Shown here: positions 1 to 8,424 of the stretch, in pieces
Layout: each line of letters starts with the position of its first letter
Position numbering within the stretch: position 1 is the first letter of the stretch
Origin: Micromonospora terminaliae
GTDB taxonomy: Bacteria; Actinomycetota; Actinomycetes; Mycobacteriales; Micromonosporaceae
NCBI RefSeq assembly: GCF_009671205.1
Contig: NZ_CP045309.1
Span: 2,976,001-3,040,000 of the forward strand
Direction of reading: 5' to 3'
DNA length: 64,000 nucleotides
The notes under the pieces: generated by a model
Told to the model about the DNA's origin: nothing
The model's database searches: none
Seen by the model: the letters and a program-made list of their open reading frames with translations, nothing else
Position numbers and translations under genes: made by a program

Positions 1-640
1 TGACCGCGCGTACCTGCTCGGGGTCCTGGCCGTCGACGGCGGTCGCCGGCATGCCGAAGGCGGCGGCGCGGCCGGCGATGGTGCCGGCCACCGCGCCCTC
101 GACCGGCATGGTGGTGGCGTAGCCGTTGTTCTCGCAGACGAACAGCACCGGCACCCGCCAGAGCGCGGCCAGGTTGAACGCTTCGAGGAGCATCCCCTCG
201 TTGACCGCGCCGTCGCCGAAGAAGGTCGCCCCCACCACGTCGTCGCCGCGCCGCCGGCGCGCCCACACCGCTCCGGTGAGGATCGCGCCGGCGGCCCCGA
301 CGATGGCGTTGGCGCCGAGCACCCCGACGCCGAGGTCGGCGGCGTGCATCGACCCGCCCCGGCCGCGGTTGAGCCCGGTGACCCGGCCGCACAGCTCGGC
401 GAGCATCCGGGCCGGGTCGGCGCCCTTGGCGAGCACGTGCCCGTGCCCGCGGTGGGTGCCGGTCACCAGGTCCCCGGGGCCCAGCGCCGCGCAGACGCCG
501 GCGGCGACGCCCTCCTGGCCGAGGTACGGGTGGATGCCGCCGACGATCTCACCGGCGTCGACCAGCTCGATGGCCCGCTCCTCGAAGCGGCGGATGAGCC
601 GGACCGTCCGGTAGAGGCCGGCCGGGTCGGGACCGGTCAC
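1..640 (-). CDS. 2-oxoacid (pyruvate/acetoin-type) dehydrogenase E1 component, alpha subunit, partial
   Basis: Thiamine-diphosphate-dependent E1-alpha, which decarboxylates a 2-oxoacid and passes the acyl group to a lipoyl E2. The reverse-strand frame is open from a GTG at 640 to the window edge (213 codons; the C-terminus lies outside). The ThDP motif is clear: GDGAVNEG, then [17 protein letters not shown], the expected GDG-X(~25)-N signature. [15 protein letters not shown] and [13 protein letters not shown] are also typical of the family. The start overlaps the stop of the upstream DUF3050 gene (GTGA), so translation is probably coupled. An E1-beta gene should lie just outside the window. 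Its place in a PKS operon suggests that it makes an acyl-CoA starter from a 2-oxoacid; the substrate is inference. Confidence 0.85.
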   Translation of the reverse strand, partial: MTGPDPAGLYRTVRLIRRFEERAIELVDAGEIVGGIHPYLGQEGVAAGVCAALGPGDLVTGTHRGHGHVLAKGADPARMLAELCGRVTGLNRGRGGSMHAADLGVGVLGANAIVGAAGAILTGAVWARRRRGDDVVGATFFGDGAVNEGMLLEAFNLAALWRVPVLFVCENNGYATTMPVEGAVAGTIAGRAAAFGMPATAVDGQDPEQVRAV

Positions 641-1434
641 GCCGGGCGGCCCTCCTTGATCGCGGCCAGGATGTCGTCCCAGAGCCGCGCGCGGGCGGCG
701 AGGGCGGCGTTGACCGTGTCGGCGCACTCCTGCCATTTCCCGTCGTCGTCGCCGCACAGGTCGGCGAGCATCTGCATGGCCATGGGCGTGTGCTGCTCGC
801 CGTCGACCTCGATGTGCCGCTCCAGGTAGTCGACGAACGTGTTGAGCCGGTTGCTGCGCTCGTTGACCGCCACGACCTGGGTGAACATCTCCGGGATGAG
901 GTCCTCCCGGCCGAACGCGAAGGCGGCCGCCTGGCAGTGCACCGGGGTGCTCTCGATGATCCGCCAGGTGGTGGCGGCGAACGCGGCCGAGGGCGCGGGC
1001 ACGCCCGCCTCGGCCAGCGCCGCGGTGACCGGGCGGCCGGCGCGCAGCAGGTCGACCAGCCGGTCCACGGCCCCGGTGTCGGCCCCAGCCTCCCGCATGC
1101 CCCGCACGTACAGCTCGAAGTGGCTGATGTAGCCGTCGCCCAGCTCGTCGCTCTCCTCGACCATGACGATGTCGTTGATGAGGCGGCGGCTGCCGGTCGG
1201 GCCGGTGGGGATCCACGGGACGGCCACGCAGGTGAGCTGGCGCTGCAACGACTTCAGCAGCGACATGAAGTCCCACACCGCGAAGACGTGGTGCTCCATG
1301 AACGTGACCAGCGCCTCGTGGGTGTCCAGGTTGGCGTAGAGCGGGTGCTTGACCACCACGTCGCGGCGGTCGGTCACGGCCCGCTCCAGCCGCTCGATGC
1401 CCGGGTGGGTCCTCCCCCAGTCGTACCGTGACAT
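637..1434 (-). CDS. DUF3050 family protein (heme-oxygenase-like fold)
   Basis: A 265-aa protein matching the DUF3050 pattern as I know it: [20 protein letters not shown] followed by [19 protein letters not shown], a VEESDE motif and a SHFELY motif. The family is placed in the heme-oxygenase-like superfamily, which includes diiron oxidases/oxygenases. Conserved His and Glu residues (HH in FMEHHVF, EES, HFE, RHIEVD) could be metal ligands, but activity has not been shown for this protein. It lies one base downstream of the PhyH-like gene and overlaps the E1-alpha start by 4 bp, so it belongs to the same operon. It probably carries out an oxidative step on a small acid or carrier-bound intermediate; the reaction is unknown. 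Confidence 0.75.
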   Translation of the reverse strand: MSRYDWGRTHPGIERLERAVTDRRDVVVKHPLYANLDTHEALVTFMEHHVFAVWDFMSLLKSLQRQLTCVAVPWIPTGPTGSRRLINDIVMVEESDELGDGYISHFELYVRGMREAGADTGAVDRLVDLLRAGRPVTAALAEAGVPAPSAAFAATTWRIIESTPVHCQAAAFAFGREDLIPEMFTQVVAVNERSNRLNTFVDYLERHIEVDGEQHTPMAMQMLADLCGDDDGKWQECADTVNAALAARARLWDDILAAIKEGRPA

Positions 1435-1435
1435 G

Positions 1436-2359
1436 TCAGCCTCCCTGCGGGGCGCGGTCGCGCCAGATGACCGGGCAGAAGTCGGGGTCGGCGTAGTCCG
1501 GCCGGCCCTCGGGGGTGCGGCGGACCAGCACGTCGTGGTTGTACGCGGCGAGCGTGCCGTCGGAGAGCGGATACTCCCGCCAGGCGTTGGCGCCGTCCTG
1601 CAGGTGCAGCGAGACGGCCTGCCGGGGGCGGCCGCTGACGTTCGGGCCGCTGCCGTGGTAGACGCGGCAGTGGTGGAAGCTCATGTGCCCCTTGGGGATC
1701 ACCATGGGCACCTTGCGGATCTCCGCCCGGTTGTGCGCGGCGTTCTCGGCGAGCATCGCCTCCAGCTGGTCGCGGTCCCGGTCGGCGAAGTGCCGGACCA
1801 CGGTGTCGTCGGCGCCGACCTCCCGCCAGCGGTGCGAGCCGTCGACGATGGTGATCGTGCCCATCTCCTCGCCGCAGTCGTGGAACGGGATGAACGCGGT
1901 GAGCATGTTCTCCGAGGAGGAGGACGCCCAGTAGTGCTTGTCGAAGTGCCAGGGCACGATGTTGGACGGCTCGCCGGAGATCGGCGGCTTGTAGATGAGG
2001 GTGGACTGGAAGATCCGGATCTCGTCGGCGCGCGCGAGCCGGGCGGCGACCGCCCCGATCAGCGGCTTGCGGAGGATCCGGCCGAGCGCGTCGTGCTCGT
2101 GGTGCACGTAGTCGTTGTGCCGCTGCACGTCGCCCTTGGCGGGCTCCCAGTAGGCCAGCTTCGGCGGGCGGACGGGCAGCCGCCGGTCCCGCTCGCCGGC
2201 GTAGTAGCGGTCGGTCGCCGCCACGAGGGTGTCCACCTCGTCGTCGGTGAGCAGCTTCCTGCTCAGGTACCAGCCGTGCTCGGCGTAGTGCCGCACGTCC
2301 TCCTCGGACGGCAGCAGCGCCTCCTCCTCGGCCGTCAGCACCGGATGTGTCGTGGTCAT
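1436..2359 (-). CDS. Phytanoyl-CoA dioxygenase (PhyH) family Fe(II)/2-oxoglutarate-dependent oxygenase
   Basis: A 307-aa protein with a complete Fe(II)/2OG facial triad. HFD lies in PWHFDKHYW (H138, D140), the distal His in [10 protein letters not shown] (H235), and Arg residues for 2OG at [10 protein letters not shown] (R244/R246). Members hydroxylate or otherwise oxidise small molecules, often in natural-product pathways. The start ATG overlaps the stop of the hydroxymandelate-synthase-like gene (ATGA), and DUF3050 follows after one base, so three iron enzymes are translated as a block. A hydroxylation or desaturation of the starter acid or the polyketide is plausible; the substrate cannot be read from sequence. 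Confidence 0.85.
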   Translation of the reverse strand: MTTTHPVLTAEEEALLPSEEDVRHYAEHGWYLSRKLLTDDEVDTLVAATDRYYAGERDRRLPVRPPKLAYWEPAKGDVQRHNDYVHHEHDALGRILRKPLIGAVAARLARADEIRIFQSTLIYKPPISGEPSNIVPWHFDKHYWASSSSENMLTAFIPFHDCGEEMGTITIVDGSHRWREVGADDTVVRHFADRDRDQLEAMLAENAAHNRAEIRKVPMVIPKGHMSFHHCRVYHGSGPNVSGRPRQAVSLHLQDGANAWREYPLSDGTLAAYNHDVLVRRTPEGRPDYADPDFCPVIWRDRAPQGG

Positions 2360-3462
2360 GCCCGAACCCCTCCTGCCGTCCCGGCCGCGGCGGCAGGGGT
2401 CGCCCCCGCCGCGGCGAGTTCGCGTTCCTTGGCCTCGTAGAGCGCCTTGATGTTGCCGCTGCCGAAGGTGCGCGCCCCGCGCCGCTCGATGAGTTCGAGG
2501 AAGAGGGTGCGGCGCACGTGCATCGACTCGGTGAAGATCTGCAGCAGCTGGCCGTCGTGGTCCGAGTCGACCAGGATGCTGAGGTCGCGCAGCCGTTCCA
2601 GCGGCGCGTCCACCTTGCCGACCCGCCGTTCCAGGTCGTCGTAGTAGGTGTCCGGAGTGCCGGCGAAGCGCACCCCCCGGCCGGCGAGGGCGCCGACCGC
2701 CGTGACGATGTCGTCGGTGCGCAGCCCGAGGTGCTGCACCCCGGCGCCGGCGTGCCAGCGCAGGAAGTCCTCGATCTGCCCGGGCCGCCGGCCGGTGTCC
2801 GGCTCCAGCAGCACGAGGGTCACCCGCCCGGACGGGCTCTGCACCACCTTCGAGTTCATGGCCTGCCCGGCGACCTCGATGTGCTCCTCGAAGATCTGCG
2901 CGAAGCCGAAGACCTTCTCGTAGTGCCCGATCGTCTCGTCGAGCTGGCCCGGCGGCACGCAGACCGCCAGGTGGTCGATCTCGGCGAGCAGCGGGATGTC
3001 CCCGCCGCCGGGCCGCGCCTCGATGGCGCCCGGCAGGAACGCCGTCCGGTCGCCGCGCCGCTCGACCAGCCGGTGCAACACGTCGCCGAAGCCGCCGACC
3101 TCGGCGGTCACCACCTCGGCGTCCGCCCCCGTGAAGGTGCGCGGCGCGGTCACCCCGGTCGCACCCCGGGCCACCAGCTCCGCATACGCCCCGGCGGCGT
3201 CGTCGACCTCCAGGGCCACCACGGCGATGCCGTCGCCGTGCCGCTGCACGTACGTCGAGGCCGGGTGCTCGGCGGTCAGCCCGCTGGTGAGCACCATCCG
3301 GACGGCGGCCTGTTCGAGCAGCAGCGAGCGCTGCCCGGCCAGGCCGGTCTCCGGGCCGCCCTGGCCCCGCAGCCGGAAGCCGACGGCCGTCTCGAAGTAG
3401 AAGGCGGCCTGGCGGGCGTCCCCCACGTACAGCTCGATGTGGTCTATTCCGTTGATGTCCAT
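2356..3462 (-). CDS. hmaS: 4-hydroxymandelate synthase / HPPD-family dioxygenase
   Basis: A 368-aa vicinal-oxygen-chelate dioxygenase with two VOC halves. The iron ligands are visible as H164 (EIDHLAV), H244 (GVQHLGL) and E323 (LELIERRG). The C-terminal stretch FGSGNIKALYEA and the segment AMNSKVVQS resemble glycopeptide-cluster hydroxymandelate synthases (HmaS) more than housekeeping HPPD, which usually reads FGKGNFKALFE. HmaS converts 4-hydroxyphenylpyruvate to 4-hydroxymandelate with CO2 release; HPPD makes homogentisate from the same substrate. A purine-rich RBS (AAAGG) precedes the ATG. No Hpg-forming oxidase or aminotransferase lies in the window, so the product probably feeds something other than an NRPS. 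HmaS over HPPD is about 80% sure. Confidence 0.8.
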   Translation of the reverse strand: MDINGIDHIELYVGDARQAAFYFETAVGFRLRGQGGPETGLAGQRSLLLEQAAVRMVLTSGLTAEHPASTYVQRHGDGIAVVALEVDDAAGAYAELVARGATGVTAPRTFTGADAEVVTAEVGGFGDVLHRLVERRGDRTAFLPGAIEARPGGGDIPLLAEIDHLAVCVPPGQLDETIGHYEKVFGFAQIFEEHIEVAGQAMNSKVVQSPSGRVTLVLLEPDTGRRPGQIEDFLRWHAGAGVQHLGLRTDDIVTAVGALAGRGVRFAGTPDTYYDDLERRVGKVDAPLERLRDLSILVDSDHDGQLLQIFTESMHVRRTLFLELIERRGARTFGSGNIKALYEAKERELAAAGATPAAAAGTAGGVRA

Positions 3463-3498
3463 CGGTAGCCTTTCCCCCTGTTCCCCCCGTTACTGCGA

Positions 3499-3516
3499 CC
3501 CGGGCGTCCGCCCGGG
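3499..3516. terminator. Short GC hairpin between KS gene and hmaS
   Basis: A 7-bp perfect stem (CCCGGGC/GCCCGGG) with a 4-nt loop in the 65-bp gap between the KS stop (3528) and the hmaS start. There is no U-run. It could slow or partly stop transcription, or pause it within the operon. It is short, so confidence is low. Confidence 0.35.
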
Positions 3517-3527
3517 GTGGAGTCCGA

Positions 3528-4793
3528 TCAGTTCGCCGAGGTCGGCCCGGCGGCCCGCCGGGCCGGTGCAGGCACCCGGCGCAGCAGCAGGCTGACGTTC
3601 TGGCCGCCGAACCCGAACGAGTTGGTCAGCGCGTGCTCGGCCCGGGTGGCCCGCGGCGCGGCACGGACGTGGTCCGCCTCGCAGTCCGGGTCCGGGTCGT
3701 CGAGGTGGTAGGTGGGCGGGAGCAGCCCGCGCCCGAGGGCGAGGGCGGTGGCCGCCGCCTCCAGCACGCCGGAGGCGCCGAGCAGGTGCCCCGTGAGGGC
3801 CTTGGTGGAGCTGACCGGCACGCCGCCCACCCCGAACACCGCCGCGAGGGCGGTGGTCTCGGCGATGTCGCCGAGTTTCGTGCCGGTGCCGTGCGCGTTG
3901 ACGTAGCCGACCTCGACCGGCGTCACTCCCCCGCCGGCCAGCGCCCGGCGCATGCACGCCGCCGCCCCGGCGCCGTCCGGGCGGGGCGCGGTCGGGTGGT
4001 GGGCGTCGGTGTTCACCCCGTAGCCGGCGACCTCGGCGTAGCCGGTGACCCCCCGGGCGGCGGCGTGCCCGGCGCGTTCCAGCACCAGCAGCGCCGCCCC
4101 CTCGGCGAGTACGAACCCGTTGCGCCGCTTGTCGAACGGGCGGCTCGCCTCGGTGGGCTCGTCCCAGCCCCGGGCCAGGGCGCGGGCGTTGCCGAAGGTG
4201 TCGGCGAAGGTCGGGAAGAGCGGCGCCTCGCTCGCCCCGCACACCACCACGTCGGCCTCCCCGGCCTCGATGAGGCGTACCCCGTCGGCCACGGCCTGGG
4301 CGCCGGAGGCGCAGGCCGTGCCCACCGCGGAGCTGTAACCCCGGATGCCGTGGGCGATGGCGATCCGGGCCGACGGCATGTTCGGCAGGATCCCGGTGAG
4401 CAGGTACGGGCTGACCGCGGCCCGGCCCCGCGCGGCGCGGGCCAGGACCTGGCTCTCCAGGGTGGACATCCCGCCGACCCCGCCGACGATCACGCCGATC
4501 CGGTCCGGGTCGACGTCCCGCCCGACCTCGAGGCCCGCGTCGGCGAGCGCCTCGGCGGCGGTCAGCAGGGCGAGCAGCACGACCCGGTCGAGCACCTTGG
4601 TCTCCGGGCCGGAGGCGACGCCGCGCGGGTCGATCTCCGGCAGGACCCCGGCCACCTCCAGGCTGTCCCGGGCCGGGTGCCCCTCGGGCGGCCGGCGCAG
4701 CCCGGACCGGCCGGTGGTGAGCGCCGTGAACGTCTCCTCGACGCCCCGGCCGGCCGGGGTGAACAGCCCCATGCCGGTGACGAGGGCGCTCAT
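3528..4793 (-). CDS. Beta-ketoacyl-ACP synthase (FabF-like KS, complete catalytic triad)
   Basis: A 421-aa condensing enzyme with all catalytic residues: C161 in GTACASGAQAV, H301 in VNAHGTGT, H336 in KALTGHLLGASG, and the C-terminal NSFGFGGQN loop. It performs decarboxylative Claisen condensation of an ACP-bound extender with an acyl primer. The ATG at 4793 overlaps the upstream ligase stop (ATGA). It is the only fully active KS in this block. With the defective KS at 6996-8186 it may form a KS/CLF-like pair, separate from the KS-alpha/KS-beta pair at 11426-13941. It closely follows the ligase, which suggests that it elongates the acyl group the ligase activates. Confidence 0.9.
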   Translation of the reverse strand: MSALVTGMGLFTPAGRGVEETFTALTTGRSGLRRPPEGHPARDSLEVAGVLPEIDPRGVASGPETKVLDRVVLLALLTAAEALADAGLEVGRDVDPDRIGVIVGGVGGMSTLESQVLARAARGRAAVSPYLLTGILPNMPSARIAIAHGIRGYSSAVGTACASGAQAVADGVRLIEAGEADVVVCGASEAPLFPTFADTFGNARALARGWDEPTEASRPFDKRRNGFVLAEGAALLVLERAGHAAARGVTGYAEVAGYGVNTDAHHPTAPRPDGAGAAACMRRALAGGGVTPVEVGYVNAHGTGTKLGDIAETTALAAVFGVGGVPVSSTKALTGHLLGASGVLEAAATALALGRGLLPPTYHLDDPDPDCEADHVRAAPRATRAEHALTNSFGFGGQNVSLLLRRVPAPARRAAGPTSAN

Positions 4794-6406
4794 GACGGGG
4801 CCTCGGCCAGGTACCGCTCGCGCAGCGCCACCTTGCGGACCTTGCCGGTCACGGTGACCGGGATGTCGTCGGCGCGTACCGGCACCACCCGGCGCAGGGT
4901 GGCGGCCAGGTCCGGCCCGACGGCGGCGCGGATCCGCGCGCTGCGGTCCTCGGCCGGGTCCGCCCCGGCGGCCAGTTCCAGCAGCACGTCGGTCACCACC
5001 CTGTCGTTCTCCTTGACGATCACCACGGTGCAGTCGGTGACGTCGGCGCAGGCGGCGAGGATGCGTTCCTCGGACAGCGCCGTGAAGAACCGCGTTCCGT
5101 CGCCCGCCTCGACCGAGTCCACCGCCCGGTCCAGGTGGTACCAGCGGCCGTCGGCGTCGGCGCGGACCAGGTCGCCCGTGAGGTACCAGCCGCGCAGCCG
5201 GGACCGGTAGGTGGTGACCGAGTCGTTCCAGTAGCCGCGGAACAGCGACGGCGAGTCGACGCCCAGCCAGCCGACCTGCCCGGGCGGCAGCTCGTCGCCC
5301 GCCTCGTCGAGCACGGCGACCTTCGTGAACCGGTACGGGCGGCCGACGCAGCGGCCGTACCGGTCGGTGTCGACGGTGTGGGTGATGTGGAACATCGAGT
5401 GCCCCATCTCGCTGGAGCCGAGCCCGTCGATGAAGACCGAGCCGGGCACCCGGGTCACCCCGTCGCGGGTCATGACGTCCCGCGAGCCCACCTTCACGAG
5501 CCGGCGCACGTGCGGCTCGTGCGAGCAGTCGCCGGTGTTGAACCACAGCCGCACCGAGTCCAGGTCGTACGCGGACAGGTCGAAGCGGGCCAGCTCGGCC
5601 CAGGTGACGGAGAACCCGAACACGCCGTCCGGCCGCCAGCGCTGGACGGCGTCGAGGACCCGCTCGCCGCCCTGCTCGGAGAGTAGGTACATCTCCGCGC
5701 GGTTGCCGAGCGCCTGGTTGACCATGAGCACGGTCGCGGTGTGCGGGGCGGGCAGCGCGTTGAGGATCCGGCTGGTGCCCTGCGCCTGCGGCATGGCGAG
5801 CAGGTGCCGGGTGGCGGCGAAGAGGCTGGCGTGGGAGTGCAGCACCGCCTTCGGCACCCCGGTGGTGCCCGAGGTGTGGGTGATGACGATCGGGTCGTCG
5901 TCGTGGTGCCGGTAGCGCTCCGGGGCCACGGCCGGGTCGCCGCCGCCCGCCTCGGCGGGCTCGCCGAGCAGGGGCGCCCCCAGGTCGTGCCCCTGCAGGG
6001 CCGCGGCGTGCGCGGCGTCGGCGAGCACCCCGGCGGCGCGCAGCCGGCGGATGTACTCGGCGGCGATCTCCGGGCGCAGCCGGCCGTTCATCAGCGCCGG
6101 GATCGCGCCGAGCCGGGCCAGCGCCAGGAACGACAGCACCATGTCGGCGGCGGCGCCGGCCCAGACGGCGACCGGGTCCCGTGGCCGGACGCCCCGCTCG
6201 TGCAGCCAGGCGGCCCGGGCGGCGACCAGCTCGTCGAGCCGGCCCAGGGTCAGCGGGGTCTCGGCCGGGTGGCCGTCGACCGCCGTGTCGAAGGTGAGTC
6301 CCGGCCCGTCCGGGTCGGCGCCGTGGGCCAGCACCCGGGCGAGCACGTTGCCCGCGCCCAGCTCGGTGTCGGCCGCGAGGGCGCCGCGCAGTCCCTTCGT
6401 CCTCAT
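4790..6406 (-). CDS. Acyl-CoA/acyl-ACP synthetase (ANL superfamily AMP ligase)
   Basis: A 538-aa AMP-forming ligase. The phosphate-binding P-loop is THTSGTTGVPK, the adenylate region includes GLGSSEMG, the hinge region GWYLTGDLVR, and the catalytic Lys lies in VTVTGKVRKVAL near the C-terminus. It activates a carboxylic acid with ATP and loads it on CoA or an ACP phosphopantetheine. Starts and stops overlap both neighbours by 4 bp (ATGA), so it is expressed together with the KS and the KS-like protein. Substrate specificity cannot be assigned. An unusual starter acid, perhaps one made by the HmaS/PhyH/DUF3050 enzymes, is an inference. Confidence 0.85.
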   Translation of the reverse strand: MRTKGLRGALAADTELGAGNVLARVLAHGADPDGPGLTFDTAVDGHPAETPLTLGRLDELVAARAAWLHERGVRPRDPVAVWAGAAADMVLSFLALARLGAIPALMNGRLRPEIAAEYIRRLRAAGVLADAAHAAALQGHDLGAPLLGEPAEAGGGDPAVAPERYRHHDDDPIVITHTSGTTGVPKAVLHSHASLFAATRHLLAMPQAQGTSRILNALPAPHTATVLMVNQALGNRAEMYLLSEQGGERVLDAVQRWRPDGVFGFSVTWAELARFDLSAYDLDSVRLWFNTGDCSHEPHVRRLVKVGSRDVMTRDGVTRVPGSVFIDGLGSSEMGHSMFHITHTVDTDRYGRCVGRPYRFTKVAVLDEAGDELPPGQVGWLGVDSPSLFRGYWNDSVTTYRSRLRGWYLTGDLVRADADGRWYHLDRAVDSVEAGDGTRFFTALSEERILAACADVTDCTVVIVKENDRVVTDVLLELAAGADPAEDRSARIRAAVGPDLAATLRRVVPVRADDIPVTVTGKVRKVALRERYLAEAPS

Positions 6407-6999
6407 TGACGTGTTCCCTCCCCCAGCAGCACCGCGGTCGCCTCGCCCGGCGTACCGTCCGGTGCCTGTTCGATCAGGACCAGCAACGCCTGTGCGGCGT
6501 CGCCGTCGTACAGCAGCAGGTCCGCCTCGGCGGCGCCCTCGGCCCACGGGTCCCCCGTCGGGCTCAGGCACACCACCGGCCCGTCCAGCCCCCAGCGCGC
6601 CGCGACGTGCCCGGCCACGCTGTTCGGCACCGACTGGAAGAAGAACAGCGGGCCGACCCGGCCGCCAGCTGCCACCGTGGCCCGGACGTGCGCGGCGCTG
6701 GCCCGGTCGCCGCTCGCGCTGACCAGCACCACCGCCGTCCGGTTGCCGGCGGGCAGTGGCCCGGACCCGTACCGGCGCCGCAGGCACCGCTCGGCCACCG
6801 CCACGACGAGCGGCGCGAACGTCGAGTGCACGAACCCCGGCACCGGAGGCGGCGGGCCGTCCCCACCCTCGGGCCACCGCGCCTCGGCGAGCGTCACCCC
6901 TCCACGCGATCTTGCAGTTTGTGCCCACGAGGCGGGCCTTACGCCCGAGTTGTCGGGGCGGGAAGTGCACGATCGCGGGTCGGGGTGGGCGGCGGTCAC
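6403..6999 (-). CDS. N-terminal-only beta-ketoacyl synthase homologue (KS-like, PF13723 type)
   Basis: A 198-aa protein resembling the short 'ketoacyl-synt_2' proteins found with aryl-polyene and other type II PKS loci. It has FFFQSVPNSVAGHVAARWG, then GPVVCLSPTG where the KS nucleophile Cys would fall, then ends without the C-terminal half carrying the two His. It may act as a structural partner, a chain-length factor or an acyl-transfer accessory. The GTG at 6999 overlaps the KS stop (GTGA), which supports this start even though residues 9-32 come from a palindromic repeat (6905-6975). A start near codon 36, after the repeat, would give a protein without the leader. Function is not established. 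Confidence 0.7.
   Translation of the reverse strand: MTAAHPDPRSCTSRPDNSGVRPASWAQTARSRGGVTLAEARWPEGGDGPPPPVPGFVHSTFAPLVVAVAERCLRRRYGSGPLPAGNRTAVVLVSASGDRASAAHVRATVAAGGRVGPLFFFQSVPNSVAGHVAARWGLDGPVVCLSPTGDPWAEGAAEADLLLYDGDAAQALLVLIEQAPDGTPGEATAVLLGEGTRQ
6905..6975 (-). repeat. Palindromic repetitive element, copy A (in KS-like gene leader)
   Basis: A 71-bp element that aligns without gaps to 46905-46975. On the minus strand both begin CGATC-N-TGCACTT and end with GGGCAC, AACTGCA and ATCGCG at the same offsets. The termini are an imperfect inverted repeat (11 of 13 positions). Here it encodes residues 9-32 of the KS-like protein and is read in frame 1 of the element. Confidence 0.75.
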
Positions 7000-8186
7000 G
7001 GCGCACTCACCAGGAGGGCCGTGTTGGCGCCGCCGAACGCGGCGTTCAACGTCAGGGCGTACGGCGTCGGTGCGGGGCGGGGGGCGTCCGTGATGACGTC
7101 CAGCGGGCAGTTCTCGTCGGGGCCGAGCCAGCCGGCGTTGACCGGCAGCTTGCCGTGCCCCAGCGCGAGTGCCGTGACCACCAGTTCCAGCAGGCCGGAC
7201 GCCTCCAGCGCGTGCCCGTGCACCGCCTTCGTGGAGCTGACCGGGATCCGCCCGGCCGCCGCGCCGAACACCCGGCCCAGCGCCGCCGCCTCGGAGGCGT
7301 CGCTGTAGGGGGTGCCGGTGGCGTTGGCGTTGACGTAGCCCACCGCCCCGGCCGGGAGCCCGGCCCGGCGCAGCGCCGCCTCGGCCGCCCGGGCCAGGCC
7401 ATGCCCCAGCGGGTCCGGCTGGCAGGGGTGGTACGCGTCGCCCGCCCGCCCCCAGCCGGCGACGGTGGCCACCGTGGGGGCGCCCCGCGCGCCGGCCGCG
7501 TGCGCCGACTCCAGCACGACCGCCGCCACCCCGTCACCGAGCAGCAGACCCTGGCGGCCGGCGCTGAACGGGCGGACCGCCCCGTCGGCGGCGAACGCCC
7601 GGCCGGCGTCGAAGAGGGCGTACTGGTCCGGCTCGACCAGGTAGCCGGCCGCGACCACGACCCGGTCCAGGTCGCCCCGGCCGACCAGGGTCGCGGCGTC
7701 GGCGACCGCGGTGCTCGCCGACACGCAGGCGGTGGTGTAGACGCGGGTGCCTCCACCCAGGCCGCAGCGGCGGGCCAGGTGACCGGCCAGCGCCGGCACC
7801 TCCGGCCCGGCGTCCCGGCCGCCTGGCGGCTCGGCGTCCCGGCCGCTCGGCGGCCCGGGTGGGTCTCCGGGCGGCGTGGCCGGCGCCGGCAGCGAGTGCG
7901 GGCCGCCGTGGGTGGCCAGGAACAGCGCCGCGCCGGCCCGGTGCGGGCCGTCCAGGCCGGCGGCCCGGCACGCGCGGTCGACCGCGTCGGTCAGCTCGTC
8001 GGCGAGGGCGCCGACCTCCGGCAGCGTGGCCGCCACGGTGACCCGGCGGCCGGCGGTGTCGAAGCGGCGCACCGGCGCGAACGCCGGGGTGCCGGCGAGC
8101 ACCCCGGCGAGCAGCGCGTCGGCGCCCCTGCCGAGGGCGCTGAGCGCGTGGACGCCGGTGATCCTCAGGTGCTCCCGCTCAGCCAT
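6996..8186 (-). CDS. Beta-ketoacyl synthase homologue lacking the first catalytic His
   Basis: A 396-aa KS-fold protein. The Cys is present (C154 in YTTACVSAST), and so is the second His (H325 in KAVHGHALEASG), but the usual HGTGT His is Asn (N288 in VNANATGT). An extra Pro/Gly/Arg-rich loop at residues ~101-130 contains a repeated GRDA unit. It may be a decarboxylase or CLF-like partner for the complete KS at 3528-4793, or a KS with altered chemistry. The start overlaps the end of the ACP gene by 8 bp, and its stop overlaps the next gene (GTGA). Assignment to the KS family is firm; activity is not. Confidence 0.8.
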   Translation of the reverse strand: MAEREHLRITGVHALSALGRGADALLAGVLAGTPAFAPVRRFDTAGRRVTVAATLPEVGALADELTDAVDRACRAAGLDGPHRAGAALFLATHGGPHSLPAPATPPGDPPGPPSGRDAEPPGGRDAGPEVPALAGHLARRCGLGGGTRVYTTACVSASTAVADAATLVGRGDLDRVVVAAGYLVEPDQYALFDAGRAFAADGAVRPFSAGRQGLLLGDGVAAVVLESAHAAGARGAPTVATVAGWGRAGDAYHPCQPDPLGHGLARAAEAALRRAGLPAGAVGYVNANATGTPYSDASEAAALGRVFGAAAGRIPVSSTKAVHGHALEASGLLELVVTALALGHGKLPVNAGWLGPDENCPLDVITDAPRPAPTPYALTLNAAFGGANTALLVSAP

Positions 8187-8424
8187 CTGCGGGGACGGTC
8201 AGCGAGGACTGGAACACCGCGAGGGCGTCGTCGACGGTGCGGATGCCGGCGAGCTGGTCGTCGGTCAGCTCCAGCCGGCGGCCGTAGCGTTGCTCGACGA
8301 GGTGCACGAGCCAGGCCAGCTCCATCGAGCCGATCCGGTCGGGCACCTGGTCGACGGGTTTCGCGGTCAGCTCGGCGAGCATGCTCACCAGGTCAGCTCG
8401 CCCCAGGTCGGGCTGACCGGTCAT
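8179..8424 (-). CDS. Acyl carrier protein (GSM motif)
   Basis: An 81-aa ACP-like protein. The predicted phosphopantetheine site is in DRIGSMELAWLVHLVEQ, where the usual DSL is GSM and the Ser is kept (S33). Acidic helix II and a terminal TVDDALAVF helix fit the ACP fold. It overlaps the preceding ACP by one base (TGATGA) and the next KS by 8 bp. With two carrier proteins side by side, one may hold the starter and the other the growing chain, as in several type II systems; this division is inference. Confidence 0.75.
   Translation of the reverse strand: MTGQPDLGRADLVSMLAELTAKPVDQVPDRIGSMELAWLVHLVEQRYGRRLELTDDQLAGIRTVDDALAVFQSSLTVPADG

Noticed and set aside
2356..3462. Glycopeptide-type Hpg pathway suggested by the HmaS-like gene
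   Set aside because: There is no hydroxymandelate oxidase, aminotransferase or NRPS in the window. The gene lies in a type II PKS operon, so an Hpg/NRPS role is not supported here.
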